From Glandiceps talaboti (lineage: Eukaryota; Hemichordata; Enteropneusta; Spengelidae), in contig NC_135554.1 in assembly GCF_964340395.1 (NCBI RefSeq), positions 11,166,975 through 11,230,974 of the forward strand: a stretch of DNA of 64,000 nt, written 5' to 3'. The translations under genes and the position numbers were made by a program. The notes below the pieces were generated by a model. The model had not been told where the DNA came from and did no database searches. It worked only from the letters and a program-made list of their open reading frames with translations. This document shows positions 42,201 through 47,882 of this stretch, in pieces. The first letter of the stretch is position 1. Every line of letters begins with the position of its first letter.

Positions 42201-42919
42201 TCTTGTATCCTTAAAATTTTGTCCTTTTCACTCTTATCAAGACATTTTTCTGTTTATTTTCAGATTCGTCGCTATCGCTAGTCGATTTGCTGTGCCAAAT
42301 CTGGACTTTCTTCTGTTCTTCATGTTACATTTTGTCTCGTATTAAACCATCTCTGTGTTGACTTCTATAAATTTGTCTTGCGTGAGAAAAAGACCTGAAT
42401 GTAATTTAACGTAAACCCCTTTCCTACCCCCTGATGATAGCTAAAGAAATAATTTAGCTTACATCTTACAAACTAATTGTTAAAAAAATTGATGTACAAC
42501 AACGTCATGTATTACAAATTTGTATGATAAACAATTGAGACCTCCAAGGCCTATTTTATGTCAAAGCTTTAATATCTTCAGAAAGCACTCGCATTACGGA
42601 TCCACATAGTGAATATTTTCCTCTTCACATGGCTTTCATGCCAGTCACTCAAAATATCAAATCTCGCCATTCCAGCTCAAAATTACATATATTACATCTA
42701 CCTTGCTAGTTATATAATATTTCGCAATGCTTATATGATCAAAAATACTCATCATACGTTACCACAATTTGCGTAGCCTGAGCACATTTTGCTACATGTA
42801 TATGTTGCCAGACGAGCAAAACCATGTCGGATTAAAATATGCGAAACTGAGAGACTCGCACAATGTGTGGCAATATATAACTTTATAATACAAAGGCCGA
42901 AGTCTTGTTGTAGTTGTAT

Positions 42920-42969
<50 letters not shown>

Positions 42970-45900
42970 TGAGCAAATGTTTGTATTTTGGAAGGTAGAC
43001 ATCTAACGTTTTAGTCAGCTACTGAGCTAGACTGAATAAAGTTGAGGAGCTGTACTTGGGACACTGCACTCAAAAATACGACCTGTTTACCCGAGTCGCC
43101 TTCATTCTGGTGTCACTATTACACACGATTGCAGGGTGATATCGAATTTGCAAGTTACATGTTACTTGAAAATATCTCAAACATGTGCGAAATCATATAC
43201 CCTTTCGTGTAGGGTCAATGATGAAATTGGGTGTGCACGGTGATTTAAATTACTACTAGTAGTAGTAGTTGAGCAAGTTGTGAGAAACTCGCCTGGTTGC
43301 ATTGTCACGTCACATCACTTGTCAATGGAGGTCACCTTCGATTCCGGGGCGGATCACCCACTTTCTACCGCAAATCTTGAGTAGACCTTGTCTATTTCTA
43401 ACTATAGCAATTTAAAAGTACACAAGAATCCATCTCTTTTGCAAAATTTTGTAAATTTTGGGCGAAACTACAAACGGGCGAAAAACCGGACCGAAATTTA
43501 CGACCTCGGCGGGGTCAAGTATTCTTCACGAAAAATCACAGTATTCCTATCAATAATTCCAAAATCGATTCTACTAGCACGGAGGGAGAAATATCAGTCG
43601 AAATGTTCGCTTTTATAGTATCCAATATGATGAATTATTGTGAAAGTTACGGCGAGTTGATGCCCCAAACTACGCGTACGGCTGGTGACCACTGAGCCAG
43701 CCACCATTGTAAACGTACGTTCACAAGCGTACACAATGGAGGCTCACTGCGTAATGAGCTTTCGCAGTTATTTTTACCCATCATGCTCTGCACCCCTTCC
43801 AGCCTCCTCTCCTAGCTTGCCTCATTTCATGCCCATAGCTGCAGGTAAATTCTACAGGACCATTATTGGCCAAACTTATAAGTTCATATTGTCTATTATT
43901 TTACAGTTGATAACAACCGTGTCAAACTGATCAGAGAGATTGGTAAGGAGCACTCTGACTATATAAATGCTTCTCATATTGATGTAAGTATTTTGTTAAA
44001 TCTAGTGTTTTGAAGTTGGAAAACGTGCTCTCTCATAGTGAATATACAGTACATTTTTTAGGAGTGCAAATTATAATTTAACACCAGGCTATTATACCGT
44101 ACAAGGTCTCGATTGTTTAGTTTTATTTTCAAATATAGCATTTAAAATCTGCTTCAAAATAGCACCCCTAGTGAAACCATACTAAACTCTCTTTACCTTT
44201 CTGATAACAAGAATATAACAAAAGTCCATGATGCATTAGATTGAGTGTTATAATATGGTATACTCTTGGAATTTGCATGATTGATTGAGGTTTTCACTGT
44301 GGCCTTGTGCAACCAAAACACTATATAATTGTATTCAAATCCATACATGTCAGGTGCATACCATGACCACTGAATTTAAAGTGTTTTGTTTTGTGATAGA
44401 AATATTGTCGATGATGAAAAACACAATTTCTTGTAATTTTTACAGGGATACCGACAGAAAGGCACATACATTGCAGCTCAAGCACCGTTAGAATCTACAG
44501 TTGATGATTTCTGGAGAATGATTTGGGAATGCCGATCAGGATCAGTAGTGATGATGACAAAACTGGAAGAAGGGGGCCAGGTAAACACTCCCAATCAAAA
44601 TAATTATCATATAACTTGTCAAAGCAAAATGTCCTGAGTCCAAGAAACTTAAAATAGCTTACAGTTCATGTAGTGAATTAAAATGTTGTTCCAAACACAA
44701 ACTTGAAAACTGTCCCAGAAATTTTCAACTCCATGCTTCAATCTTTGCTAACAGACTGACTAACGATGCAAAGACTGAAGTGTGCAGTCGAAAATTTCAG
44801 GTACACTTTAAAATTTTTAGTTTGTGTTTTGATCTAAAGTTTAAATCAGGACAATGGTTTACCAACTCAGATGAATTTTCTTTTGAAGAAAATAGCTTAT
44901 GTTTTGGTATTAACCCTTCAAAGACCCTATCCCCACACTACTAAAAGTAGATTATTGTGAATCAAATGGGCTGTAGAAAAAAAGAAGGGTAAAGTAGTAA
45001 TAGTTAAGTTACCATATTGGAATCTATTTTTTGAAGCGACTACATATCTTTCGTCCAAATCACTCACATACAGATGTCAATGGGAATACAATACATTCCT
45101 AAGCAGTAAAATGGTAGAGTTTTGTGTTAATCGAAGTGACACCAAACTGCATATGTACAACATGTGTAAGGTTTAACTGGTAGTGTAGACTCATGAGAAA
45201 AAATCTAAATTGTGACTATTTTCAGGAAAAATGCTACCCATACTGGCCTACAGAAATTGATGGCACAGCAACCTATGGCAACATTGCTGTACAGAAGAAG
45301 TTAGAAGAATCAGATGATGGTTTTATCATACAAAACTTTCATGTCACTGACACAAAGGTAAGTAGTGATGATCTGCCATAAAGAATATAGTGATAAAGAA
45401 AACTATGATAAGTTTAAATCAAATGTACATAGATCATAGTTATTTGATAAGAAGTGTTTTTCAACTCATTTTTTTAATTAATCAATCATTTATAGAATGT
45501 TAATGGTATCTTTGATTATATTAAATGTGCATATTGCTACTTATAAGTTCATAATATTAATAATTCCAGTGGGTAATGCATAAAGAGGTATCTACATTCA
45601 ATTGGAGCCTGTCCATCTGTCTGTGCCTGCGTGTATATTGTTTACGTTTTGAAGACAAAACACATATTGTATAAACATGCACTTTATGTACTAACTAACC
45701 ATCTCCAAATCACTCACTTATATCACTCACATTATAGTTATAAGCCTTGGACTTCTCATTGTATATTTTGACCATCTCAGTGACATATGGTGATAGGAAT
45801 ATGGGTCAAGATTTTTTTTTAAATTTAACTATCAAATGTATTTATTCCCAAAATCAGAAAATAACATGTTTATGGGTTTGTATTTTGAAATATTTGGCAT

Positions 45901-47723
45901 GATTAATTGCAGGGTGGAGAGTCACGCACCATTCGTCATTTCCAATACACTACATGGCCAGAGATTGGTGTCCCAAGTCATGCAAAAGAAATGCTGAGTA
46001 TGCTGGGACGTATTCAGAGACAACAACAGCAAACAGGCAATAAACCAATTATTGTACACTGCAGGTATATATTTTGCATCAAAAGCCTATTAGATTAATT
46101 AGAAGATGTTTACTTAAATTTACTTTTCAATTTATCAAATTATGCCATTTTTGATATGATATTACATGTCATCTAGCCATTATCATTGTTGTTATTTAGC
46201 CAAATACAGATTTCATAGAGATTAAAAAAAAAAAAATTCAATGGGTTGATAAGTCTTTGTACTGGAGTAAAATGTAATGTAAAACCTGTTCTTATTCATG
46301 TTTTAATTCCTGCCATTTTCAACAAGATTTTCAACACAGTTGGTAGCTTGGAAATGTCATCAACATTTTAGTATCATACATATTATGTCATCAATTTGTT
46401 TCTAAATACCCTATTTGAATTATACCAATAGCAAATGATGATTGAGTATGGTTAGTCAGAAGAGCACTTACAACATCACTTAATATCTTGAAAGAATCAC
46501 CGTAAAACAAATATTAAACTTTATATGCCACCTTATAACTACGGAAAGCAAGTTTTTAGGAAAGAGATTGACCTGAACTATAGTAAACTATTGGTGTTGC
46601 ATGTAGTAGATAACACATGTAGTAGATAACACATGGCTGGTAGTGCTTACAAGTTTGTTATGCTGATTTAGTTTGCAAACAAGATATAGTTGTAGTGTAT
46701 ACTCTTAAATACATGTATGCTGAAAGTGTACATTGGAGGATCATGACTTCTTGTATCGTTTCACAGACTGAGTAAAATTTGGAAAAAGTTGCTATCAGAG
46801 ACACTTTCTTTATGTATATTCTGTGAGTGTTACGACATCCTGAACCATTGATAGCATTTATCAATATGCCACAGGTTTAGTTTGTGTTGTCTTGCTCATA
46901 GCTAACTTGCCATTGTTGTAATGTTGATTAATTTCTAAATTCAATAATGATAGTACTGGTGGTGGCAGAACTGGAGTCTTCTGTGCATTGAGTACAGTGA
47001 TAGAAAGAATGAAAGCAGAGGCCATTATTGACATCTTCCAGACTTACAAGATGCTACGTCAACAAAGAACAAATATTATACAAAGTATTGTAAGTAAAAT
47101 CTTACAACCTGTATTAAACACCTAAGTCATTGCACTGTGTGTCACAAACATGAAAAATTCGTACAAAGTTTTGTGAGTGAAAGGTCATGAATTTTACAAA
47201 ATTTTACAGCTGATGATTGACAGTCTATCAAGTGTGGTCTGGCAAAAATTACCAGCATTCTATTAAGTAGTTGTACTTATTACTAGTGTCTGGGCAATTT
47301 ATGTACATATCTTAATATATATAATATATATATACACAATAACCCATAGCCTCTTCTATGTAAAGTCTGTCTGACATTCATTTGACAATGGGTTCTTACA
47401 AACATTAATGTTTCTGTTTCCTTGGCAACACTTGTAAGACTTAGTGTAATTATAGCAATTTGTGAAATGCCCAAACTTACCCCCACCCCATAGTAAAAAG
47501 GGTGTCAAGTCTAAATCTAAAAGTGTCTGTATGTCTGTATGTATGTATGTATGTATGTATGTATGTATTGTACATGTATGTGTGTATGTATGTATGTATG
47601 TATGTATGTATGTACATGTATGTATGTATGTATGTATCTCTGTACATTGTACACTATAAATTGTATGTATACATTTCTGTTTGTGTGTAAATGTGATACA
47701 ATGTATATAGTACTCTCTCTCTC

Positions 47724-47757
<34 letters not shown>

Positions 47758-47882
47758 ATATCTAATATTGACCATAATTTTTTCCTATTTTGCAGGACCA
47801 ATACCATTTTGTTCACAAGTCAATCATGGACTACTTAAACTCTTTTGATGATTACGACAACTTTAAGAATCCCATGGTTTAG
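1393..47882 (+). CDS. Receptor-type protein tyrosine phosphatase, 5'-partial, 39 exons in window
   Basis: Type I membrane phosphatase that would remove phosphate from tyrosines of cytoplasmic targets in response to extracellular contacts. The exons are: 1393-1572, 3380-3559, 5367-5546, 7354-7533, 9632-9811, 10830-11009, 11891-12073 (sushi); 12741-12953 (EGF); 13497-13793, 17345-17641 (Ig); 18011-18307, 18774-18923, 20375-20524, 22128-22351, 23107-23176, 24294-24397, 24693-24921 (FN3); 26364-26475, 27499-27663, 29313-29490, 30547-30589 (juxtamembrane); 31809-31905 (TM); 33200-33303, 34295-34413 (linker); 35900-40570 in eight exons (D1); 41385-47882 in seven exons (D2). Splice phases agree at every junction and the sum is 5,804 bp, with no internal stop. 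The signal peptide and true N terminus are left of the window. The sushi plus EGF ectodomain is not that of the vertebrate LAR, mu/kappa or alpha/epsilon classes. Confidence 0.9.
2780..3335. repeat. Near-invariant block of the tandem unit (also 4767-5322 and 6754-7309)
   Basis: This intronic part of the 1,987-bp unit is almost identical in its three copies: I see only one or two base differences per pair. It holds overlapping open frames on both strands (65 codons at 2867-3064 plus, 70 codons at 2875-3087 minus) that repeat unchanged. They resemble no family I know and have no signal for expression. I treat them as chance frames in a young repeat, not genes. Confidence 0.6.
3380..3559 (+). 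CDS. Sushi/CCP domain exon 2 (array unit 2)
   Basis: 180 bp, phase 1-1. It has the same module as unit 1 but differs at PTTGIQ and at [10 protein letters not shown] (others have [10 protein letters not shown]). The donor is gtaggt. The LTSGG variant is shared with unit 4 and not with units 1 or 3. Confidence 0.9.
5367..5546 (+). CDS. Sushi/CCP domain exon 3 (array unit 3)
   Basis: 180 bp, phase 1-1. It differs from unit 2 at seven sites by my count, five of them amino-acid changing (T/P, S/T, H/N, L/H, G/D). It keeps all module cysteines and the GTW core. The donor is gtaggt as in unit 2. Confidence 0.9.
7354..7533 (+). CDS. Sushi/CCP domain exon 4 (array unit 4)
   Basis: 180 bp, phase 1-1, beginning [10 protein letters not shown] and carrying the LTSGG variant. 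The donor gtatgt and the next roughly 50 bp of intron resemble unit 1 more than units 2 and 3. It is the last copy in strict 1,987-bp register. Confidence 0.9.
9396..9552 (+). pseudogene. Dead sushi exon: first Cys became a stop, 3' end lost
   Basis: After an acceptor-like ...tattttcag, the sequence follows the sushi exon closely ([35 protein letters not shown]). However, the first conserved TGT Cys codon reads TGA at 9401-9403. After NTGTW the homology stops with gaaagttagac, so the last Cys and the normal donor are missing. A live copy follows only 80 bp later. The gene frame works if this exon is skipped. Confidence 0.8.
9632..9811 (+). CDS. Sushi/CCP domain exon 5
   Basis: 180 bp, phase 1-1, donor gtaagt. 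The exon is nearly identical to array units 1 and 3 through VDITCNSG and then ends [10 protein letters not shown], a different last strand. It is flanked by unrelated intron sequence, so it is an older copy outside the 1,987-bp register. Confidence 0.9.
10830..11009 (+). CDS. Sushi/CCP domain exon 6
   Basis: 180 bp, phase 1-1, acceptor cctttccag, donor gtaggt. More divergent: [46 protein letters not shown]. All module cysteines are kept. Confidence 0.9.
11355..11711 (-). mobile_element. SINE-like element with tRNA-like head
   Basis: On the minus strand it begins GGTTAGCGTGACCAGCTCGG near 11711, resembling a tRNA 5' half and A box. It has a B-box-like GATTTGAACC near 11620 and ends in gcgctatataagaa followed by ATTATT repeats near 11360-11400. 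A tRNA-like head, a long body and this tail fit a LINE-mobilised SINE. The family is not assigned. Confidence 0.55.
11891..12073 (+). CDS. Sushi/CCP domain exon 7
   Basis: 183 bp, phase 1-1, one codon longer than the others ([14 protein letters not shown]). Cysteines and [10 protein letters not shown] are intact. It is the last sushi module before EGF. Confidence 0.9.
12741..12953 (+). CDS. Calcium-binding EGF domain plus short Cys-rich tail
   Basis: 213 bp, phase 1-1. It starts [16 protein letters not shown], the usual calcium-binding EGF opening, and continues [16 protein letters not shown] to close the six-Cys EGF. About 33 more residues follow ([29 protein letters not shown]) with Cys spacing like part of a laminin/MEGF-type EGF repeat. 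The donor aaa|gtaagt is strong. Confidence 0.9.
13063..13078. repeat. Poly-G tract
   Basis: A run of about 16 G in the intron between EGF and Ig1. It is likely polymorphic in length and error-prone in sequencing. Confidence 0.9.
13497..13793 (+). CDS. Immunoglobulin-like domain 1
   Basis: 297 bp, phase 1-1. It has the Ig core: LILQCNV (first Cys), DISWHKDGT (core Trp), LQLTIPTP, and DDGIYTCKA (second Cys in the DxGxYxC motif). An N-glycosylation sequon, NET, lies near residue 18. It is closely paralogous to the exon at 58166-58459 in the downstream gene. Confidence 0.9.
14020..15840. repeat. Diverged, repeated segments sharing 'ttcaagacaa...actgggccaattga'
   Basis: Several related stretches of about 130-180 bp occur at about 14060-14200, 14200-14390, 15410-15610 and 15690-15830. 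They share ttcaagacaagttga, atgcaaattaggtctaaaaa and ctactgggccaattga. They look like an old, decayed repetitive element in the intron between Ig1 and Ig2. Its coding content is not recognised. Confidence 0.6.
14487..14877. mobile_element. hAT-like non-autonomous DNA transposon (MITE)
   Basis: Perfect 15-bp terminal inverted repeats CAGTGTTGCAGCCAG at 14487-14501 and, inverted, at 14863-14877. They are flanked directly by the 7-bp direct repeat ATATAAT (14480-14486 and 14878-14884). Termini starting CAGTG fit the hAT pattern, although hAT duplications are usually 8 bp. It has no transposase frame, is 391 bp long, and lies in the Ig1-Ig2 intron. Confidence 0.75.
16440..16700. repeat. Dispersed repeat, related copies near 40800-41070 and 63480-63670
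   Basis: Shared phrases such as ttatcaaaatc, attcctgcctctcacagaca, and tgccaatttcttttaaatca recur at about 40930-41070 (ttgccagtttcttttaaatca) and 63590-63650. These are decayed copies of one element found in introns of both phosphatase genes. Confidence 0.5.
17345..17641 (+). CDS. Immunoglobulin-like domain 2
   Basis: 297 bp, phase 1-1. It starts VPATIVSGP, with [11 protein letters not shown] (Cys), VKWYKD (Trp), LSTFTVSNV and [11 protein letters not shown] (second Cys). The flanking introns hold most of the repeats of this part of the gene. Paralogous to 59934-60236. Confidence 0.9.
18011..18307 (+). CDS. Fibronectin type III domain 1
   Basis: 297 bp, phase 1-1, a whole FN3 in one exon: [20 protein letters not shown] (core Trp), [18 protein letters not shown] (Tyr-corner) and [11 protein letters not shown]. 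Paralogous to 61019-61318. Confidence 0.9.
18774..18923 (+). CDS. Fibronectin type III domain 2, first half
   Basis: 150 bp, phase 1-1. [24 protein letters not shown] (core Trp), [12 protein letters not shown]. The second half of the fold is in 20375-20524. Paralogous to 61764-61913. Confidence 0.9.
18924..20374. other. Intron inside FN3-2 with inverted-repeat insertions
   Basis: 1.45 kb without coding signal. It holds imperfect inverted motifs around gacgtttaac/ttaaacgtc at 19079-19185, a stretch at about 19195-19760 that reads unlike the surrounding AT-rich intron (CpG-containing), and the 148-bp perfect inverted-repeat element at 19802-19949. Confidence 0.5.
19802..19949. mobile_element. 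148-bp MITE with perfect 37-bp inverted ends
   Basis: The left end 19802-19838 (starting ggttattacccgatatcacc) is exactly the reverse complement of 19913-19949. A second inverted pair, gtaacgtgac at 19857-19866 and gtcacgttac at 19885-19894, lies inside. No target-site duplication is clear. The perfect ends suggest recent insertion or selection for pairing. Confidence 0.75.
20375..20524 (+). CDS. Fibronectin type III domain 2, second half
   Basis: 150 bp, phase 1-1. [20 protein letters not shown] is the F-strand Tyr-corner region, followed by [12 protein letters not shown] end it at gga|a before gtaagt, which matches the paralogous exon at 62345-62482. This copy is four codons longer in the loop after NEG. 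Confidence 0.88.
22128..22351 (+). CDS. Fibronectin type III domain 3, first part
   Basis: 224 bp, enters in phase 1 and leaves in phase 0. [25 protein letters not shown] (core Trp), [12 protein letters not shown], and [10 protein letters not shown] at the end. The donor is gtgagt. Confidence 0.88.
23107..23176 (+). CDS. Fibronectin type III domain 3, last strand
   Basis: 70 bp, phase 0 in, phase 1 out. [20 protein letters not shown] completes the G strand after EYFVT. Short, but the acceptor and the gtaagt donor are good and the phases fit both neighbours. Confidence 0.85.
23566..23591. repeat. (TAA)n microsatellite
   Basis: About eight ATA/TAA units in the intron before FN3-4. They may be the tail of a retroelement copy lying to the right. 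Confidence 0.85.
24216..24274. repeat. (TTTA)n microsatellite next to a splice acceptor
   Basis: About 14 TTTA units, ending 20 bp before the first base of the FN3-4 exon at 24294. It probably overlaps the polypyrimidine and branch-point zone. Confidence 0.9.
24294..24397 (+). CDS. Fibronectin type III domain 4, first part
   Basis: 104 bp, phase 1 in, phase 0 out. [35 protein letters not shown]. The acceptor lies only about 20 bp after a long TTTA microsatellite. Confidence 0.88.
24693..24921 (+). CDS. Fibronectin type III domain 4, second part
   Basis: 229 bp, phase 0 in, phase 1 out. [11 protein letters not shown], a variable middle, then [20 protein letters not shown], which is the F-G strands of an FN3. 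Donor gtaagt. Confidence 0.88.
25471..25605. mobile_element. 135-bp hairpin MITE
   Basis: Inverted ends: aataaccccgccgaaggcgg at 25471-25490 pairs with ccgccttctgcgggggttatt at 25585-25605 with few mismatches. Interior arms (tgacatatagcac and gtgctatattgag) continue the hairpin, so almost the whole element is palindromic. It lies in the intron between FN3-4 and the juxtamembrane exons. Confidence 0.7.
26364..26475 (+). CDS. Juxtamembrane FN3-like region, part 1
   Basis: 112 bp, phase 1 in, phase 2 out. [20 protein letters not shown] and [16 protein letters not shown]. The phrase RNGPIS followed by CYEVIVIRL in the next exon is typical of the membrane-proximal FN3-like part of RPTPs. Confidence 0.85.
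27387..27408. repeat. (CAGA)n microsatellite
   Basis: Five to six CAGA units in an intron. No other feature. Confidence 0.8.
27499..27663 (+). CDS. Juxtamembrane FN3-like region, part 2
   Basis: 165 bp, phase 2-2. [20 protein letters not shown], then a charged stretch ending AYSAIKFNR. Donor gtaagt. Confidence 0.85.
28262..28582. repeat. 48-bp minisatellite, about 6.5 copies
   Basis: A unit of 48 bp containing accaaataaagcatgtct and gagtgttacattgtaac is repeated from about 28275 to 28580. Inner copies are nearly perfect and outer ones decayed. As 48 is divisible by three, the minus strand stays open for about 180 codons with a 16-residue period. I regard this frame as a by-product, since it lies inside an intron of the plus-strand gene and has no other gene signs. 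Confidence 0.9.
28875..29085 (-). mobile_element. tRNA-derived SINE copy 1
   Basis: On the minus strand the head reads GGCCGAGTGGTTAAACCACT (A-box like, as in tRNA-Leu/Ser) and then GGGGTTCAAACCC (B box). The body contains, on the plus strand, gaaaccggagtacccgggga. Related copies lie at 53095-53262 and, more decayed, at 31368-31556. Confidence 0.7.
29313..29490 (+). CDS. Juxtamembrane FN3-like region, part 3
   Basis: 178 bp, phase 2 in, phase 0 out. [20 protein letters not shown], then [20 protein letters not shown], an FN3 F-strand-like ending. The donor gtataa is weak and sits directly beside a LINE 3' tail. Confidence 0.85.
29495..29925 (-). mobile_element. LINE 3' end (CR1/L2-like ORF2 C terminus and tail)
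   Basis: Read on the minus strand, about 29890-29650 encodes [32 protein letters not shown] and [10 protein letters not shown]. This matches the C-terminal end of CR1/L2-type reverse transcriptase ORFs (a W-N-x-L-P motif followed by FKxxLKxxxF). It ends in an untranslated part with gcactgagatgtagtaaagtg and an ATTATT tail at 29500-29520. It is 5'-truncated, as is usual for these elements. Confidence 0.7.
30547..30589 (+). CDS. Short extracellular stalk exon
   Basis: 43 bp, phase 0 in, phase 1 out, encoding [14 protein letters not shown] just before the transmembrane exon. The acceptor tgtttcag and donor gtaaga are good and the phases fit. Confidence 0.82.
31368..31556 (-). mobile_element. 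tRNA-derived SINE copy 2, diverged
   Basis: The minus-strand head GTGGCCAAGTGTTTAAGCCC and a degenerate B box (TGGGTTTGC) correspond to the SINE at 28875-29085. Body similarity (ctgcctcggcaagacctgtgtt, gatagtcaaactt) supports the same family. Confidence 0.5.
31809..31905 (+). CDS. Transmembrane helix exon
   Basis: 97 bp, phase 1 in, phase 2 out. VAEPDSP leads into a run of about 25 Val, Ile, Leu and Ala residues ending GVFLF and a stop-transfer Arg. This is the only membrane segment of the gene in the window and fixes type I topology. Confidence 0.92.
33200..33303 (+). CDS. Cytoplasmic linker exon 1, with alternative donor
   Basis: 104 bp, phase 2 in, phase 1 out. [19 protein letters not shown] and [13 protein letters not shown]: a basic stop-transfer and linker. 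Two in-frame donors lie 9 bp apart: gaag|gtaatc ending at 33294 and caag|gtatgt ending at 33303. Both keep phase 1. Confidence 0.8.
33970..34073. repeat. Three short tandem copies of about 32 bp
   Basis: Three copies of a phrase like tttgacctgttctggtttaatggtatcat follow each other. A MITE at 34074 interrupts the series, and the phrase atggtatcatg resumes after it at 34228. Confidence 0.6.
34074..34225. mobile_element. 152-bp MITE with imperfect 36-bp inverted ends
   Basis: agtctagctgctagaccttg at 34074-34093 pairs with the inverted 34206-34225 (ctgaatgtctagcagcaagact), and the pairing continues through cttctttcaatac and gtattggaagaaag. It is inserted in a short tandem repeat, 70 bp before the exon at 34295. 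Confidence 0.65.
34295..34413 (+). CDS. Cytoplasmic linker exon 2, lead-in to D1
   Basis: 119 bp, phase 1 in, phase 0 out. [20 protein letters not shown], then [10 protein letters not shown], the usual helical lead-in (FxxEY/QYD) of an RPTP D1 domain. Confidence 0.88.
35900..35990 (+). CDS. PTP domain D1, exon 1 (KNRY motif)
   Basis: 91 bp, phase 0 in, phase 1 out. [20 protein letters not shown] contains the pTyr-recognition loop KNRY with its Tyr intact. Confidence 0.93.
36559..36635 (+). CDS. PTP domain D1, exon 2
   Basis: 77 bp, phase 1 in, phase 0 out. [20 protein letters not shown] then NACYVD, matching the DxxRVxL...DYINA motif of PTP domains. Confidence 0.93.
37324..37360 (+). CDS. 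PTP domain D1, exon 3 (short)
   Basis: 37 bp, phase 0 in, phase 1 out. [12 protein letters not shown], the start of the FIAxQGP motif. The final G joins the next exon to complete QGPK. Confidence 0.9.
37618..37645. repeat. (GATT)n microsatellite
   Basis: Seven GATT units in the intron before the D1 exon at 37822. Confidence 0.85.
37822..37919 (+). CDS. PTP domain D1, exon 4
   Basis: 98 bp, phase 1 in, phase 0 out. [32 protein letters not shown]: the TxxDFWRMxW motif is intact. Confidence 0.93.
38347..38466 (+). CDS. PTP domain D1, exon 5
   Basis: 120 bp, phase 0-0. [11 protein letters not shown] (the KCxxYWP motif), then [10 protein letters not shown]. Confidence 0.93.
38894..39063 (+). 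CDS. PTP domain D1, exon 6 (WPD loop and catalytic Cys)
   Basis: 170 bp, phase 0 in, phase 2 out. It carries [10 protein letters not shown] with the general-acid Asp at 38951-38953, and ends GPMVVHC with the nucleophile Cys codon at 39059-39061. The intron splits the Ser codon right after the Cys, a position also used in D2. Confidence 0.95.
39784..39919 (+). CDS. PTP domain D1, exon 7 (P-loop Arg)
   Basis: 136 bp, phase 2 in, phase 0 out. It completes [10 protein letters not shown] (Arg codon 39797-39799), then [12 protein letters not shown] and [10 protein letters not shown], the Q-loop region. All residues for catalysis are present. Confidence 0.95.
40421..40570 (+). CDS. PTP domain D1, exon 8 and inter-domain linker
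   Basis: 150 bp, phase 0-0. [20 protein letters not shown], closing helix of D1, then a linker with [11 protein letters not shown]. Confidence 0.92.
40725..40748. repeat. Poly-G tract
   Basis: About 24 G in the D1-D2 linker intron. Its length should be treated as uncertain. Confidence 0.9.
41385..41478 (+). CDS. PTP domain D2, exon 1 (KNRL, not KNRY)
   Basis: 94 bp, phase 0 in, phase 1 out. [20 protein letters not shown] then [11 protein letters not shown]. The Tyr of the KNRY loop is Leu (codon 41460-41462), as in low-activity D2 domains of LAR-type RPTPs. Confidence 0.9.
41611..43810. mobile_element. 2.2-kb element with perfect 19-bp terminal inverted repeats
   Basis: AGAGGAGGCTGGAAGGGGT at 41611-41629 is exactly inverted at 43792-43810. 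CCTAGC occurs just outside both ends (41604-41609, one base before the left end; 43811-43816), a candidate target duplication. The interior has more CpG than the gene around it, with a (TTTA)n tract at 42918-42970. No transposase is recognisable, so it would be a non-autonomous or decayed DNA transposon. It makes up nearly the whole intron between the first two D2 exons. Confidence 0.7.
42918..42970. repeat. (TTTA)n microsatellite
   Basis: About 11 units inside the 2.2-kb inverted-repeat element. Confidence 0.9.
43907..43983 (+). CDS. PTP domain D2, exon 2
   Basis: 77 bp, phase 1 in, phase 0 out. [20 protein letters not shown] then NASHID. It has the same exon boundaries as the D1 exon at 36559-36635. 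It follows a 2.4-kb intron filled by an inverted-repeat element. Confidence 0.9.
44446..44580 (+). CDS. PTP domain D2, exon 3
   Basis: 135 bp, phase 0-0. [40 protein letters not shown]. It corresponds to two D1 exons (37324 and 37822) without the intron between them. Confidence 0.93.
45226..45357 (+). CDS. PTP domain D2, exon 4
   Basis: 132 bp, phase 0-0. [20 protein letters not shown], then [11 protein letters not shown]. KCxxYWP motif kept. Confidence 0.93.
45913..46064 (+). CDS. PTP domain D2, exon 5 (WPE loop and Cys)
   Basis: 152 bp, phase 0 in, phase 2 out. [14 protein letters not shown] has Glu (codon 45961-45963) where active domains have the general-acid Asp. It ends KPIIVHC with the P-loop Cys codon at 46060-46062. 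Confidence 0.93.
46954..47089 (+). CDS. PTP domain D2, exon 6 (P-loop Arg)
   Basis: 136 bp, phase 2 in, phase 0 out. It completes [10 protein letters not shown], then [15 protein letters not shown] and [12 protein letters not shown]. The P-loop keeps Cys and Arg, but Ala is Thr. Confidence 0.93.
47528..47637. repeat. (TATG)n microsatellite
   Basis: About 110 bp of TATG units, interrupted twice, in the last intron of the first gene. It makes long open frames on both strands that are not coding. Confidence 0.95.
47711..47758. repeat. (CT)n(GT)n compound microsatellite
   Basis: About 8 CT and 14 GT units, ending 37 bp before the acceptor of the last coding exon at 47796. Confidence 0.9.
47796..47882 (+). 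CDS. PTP domain D2, last exon with stop codon
   Basis: 87 bp, phase 0 in. [20 protein letters not shown], then NFKNPMV and TAG at 47880-47882. The closing Q-Y-x-F-x-H helix is typical of D2, and the short tail is the C terminus. Confidence 0.93.
   Translation, partial: DQYHFVHKSIMDYLNSFDDYDNFKNPMV

Noticed and set aside
47528-47840. Long open frames rich in Tyr, Val, Cys, Met or Thr, His
   Set aside because: They are translations of the TATG and GT microsatellites.
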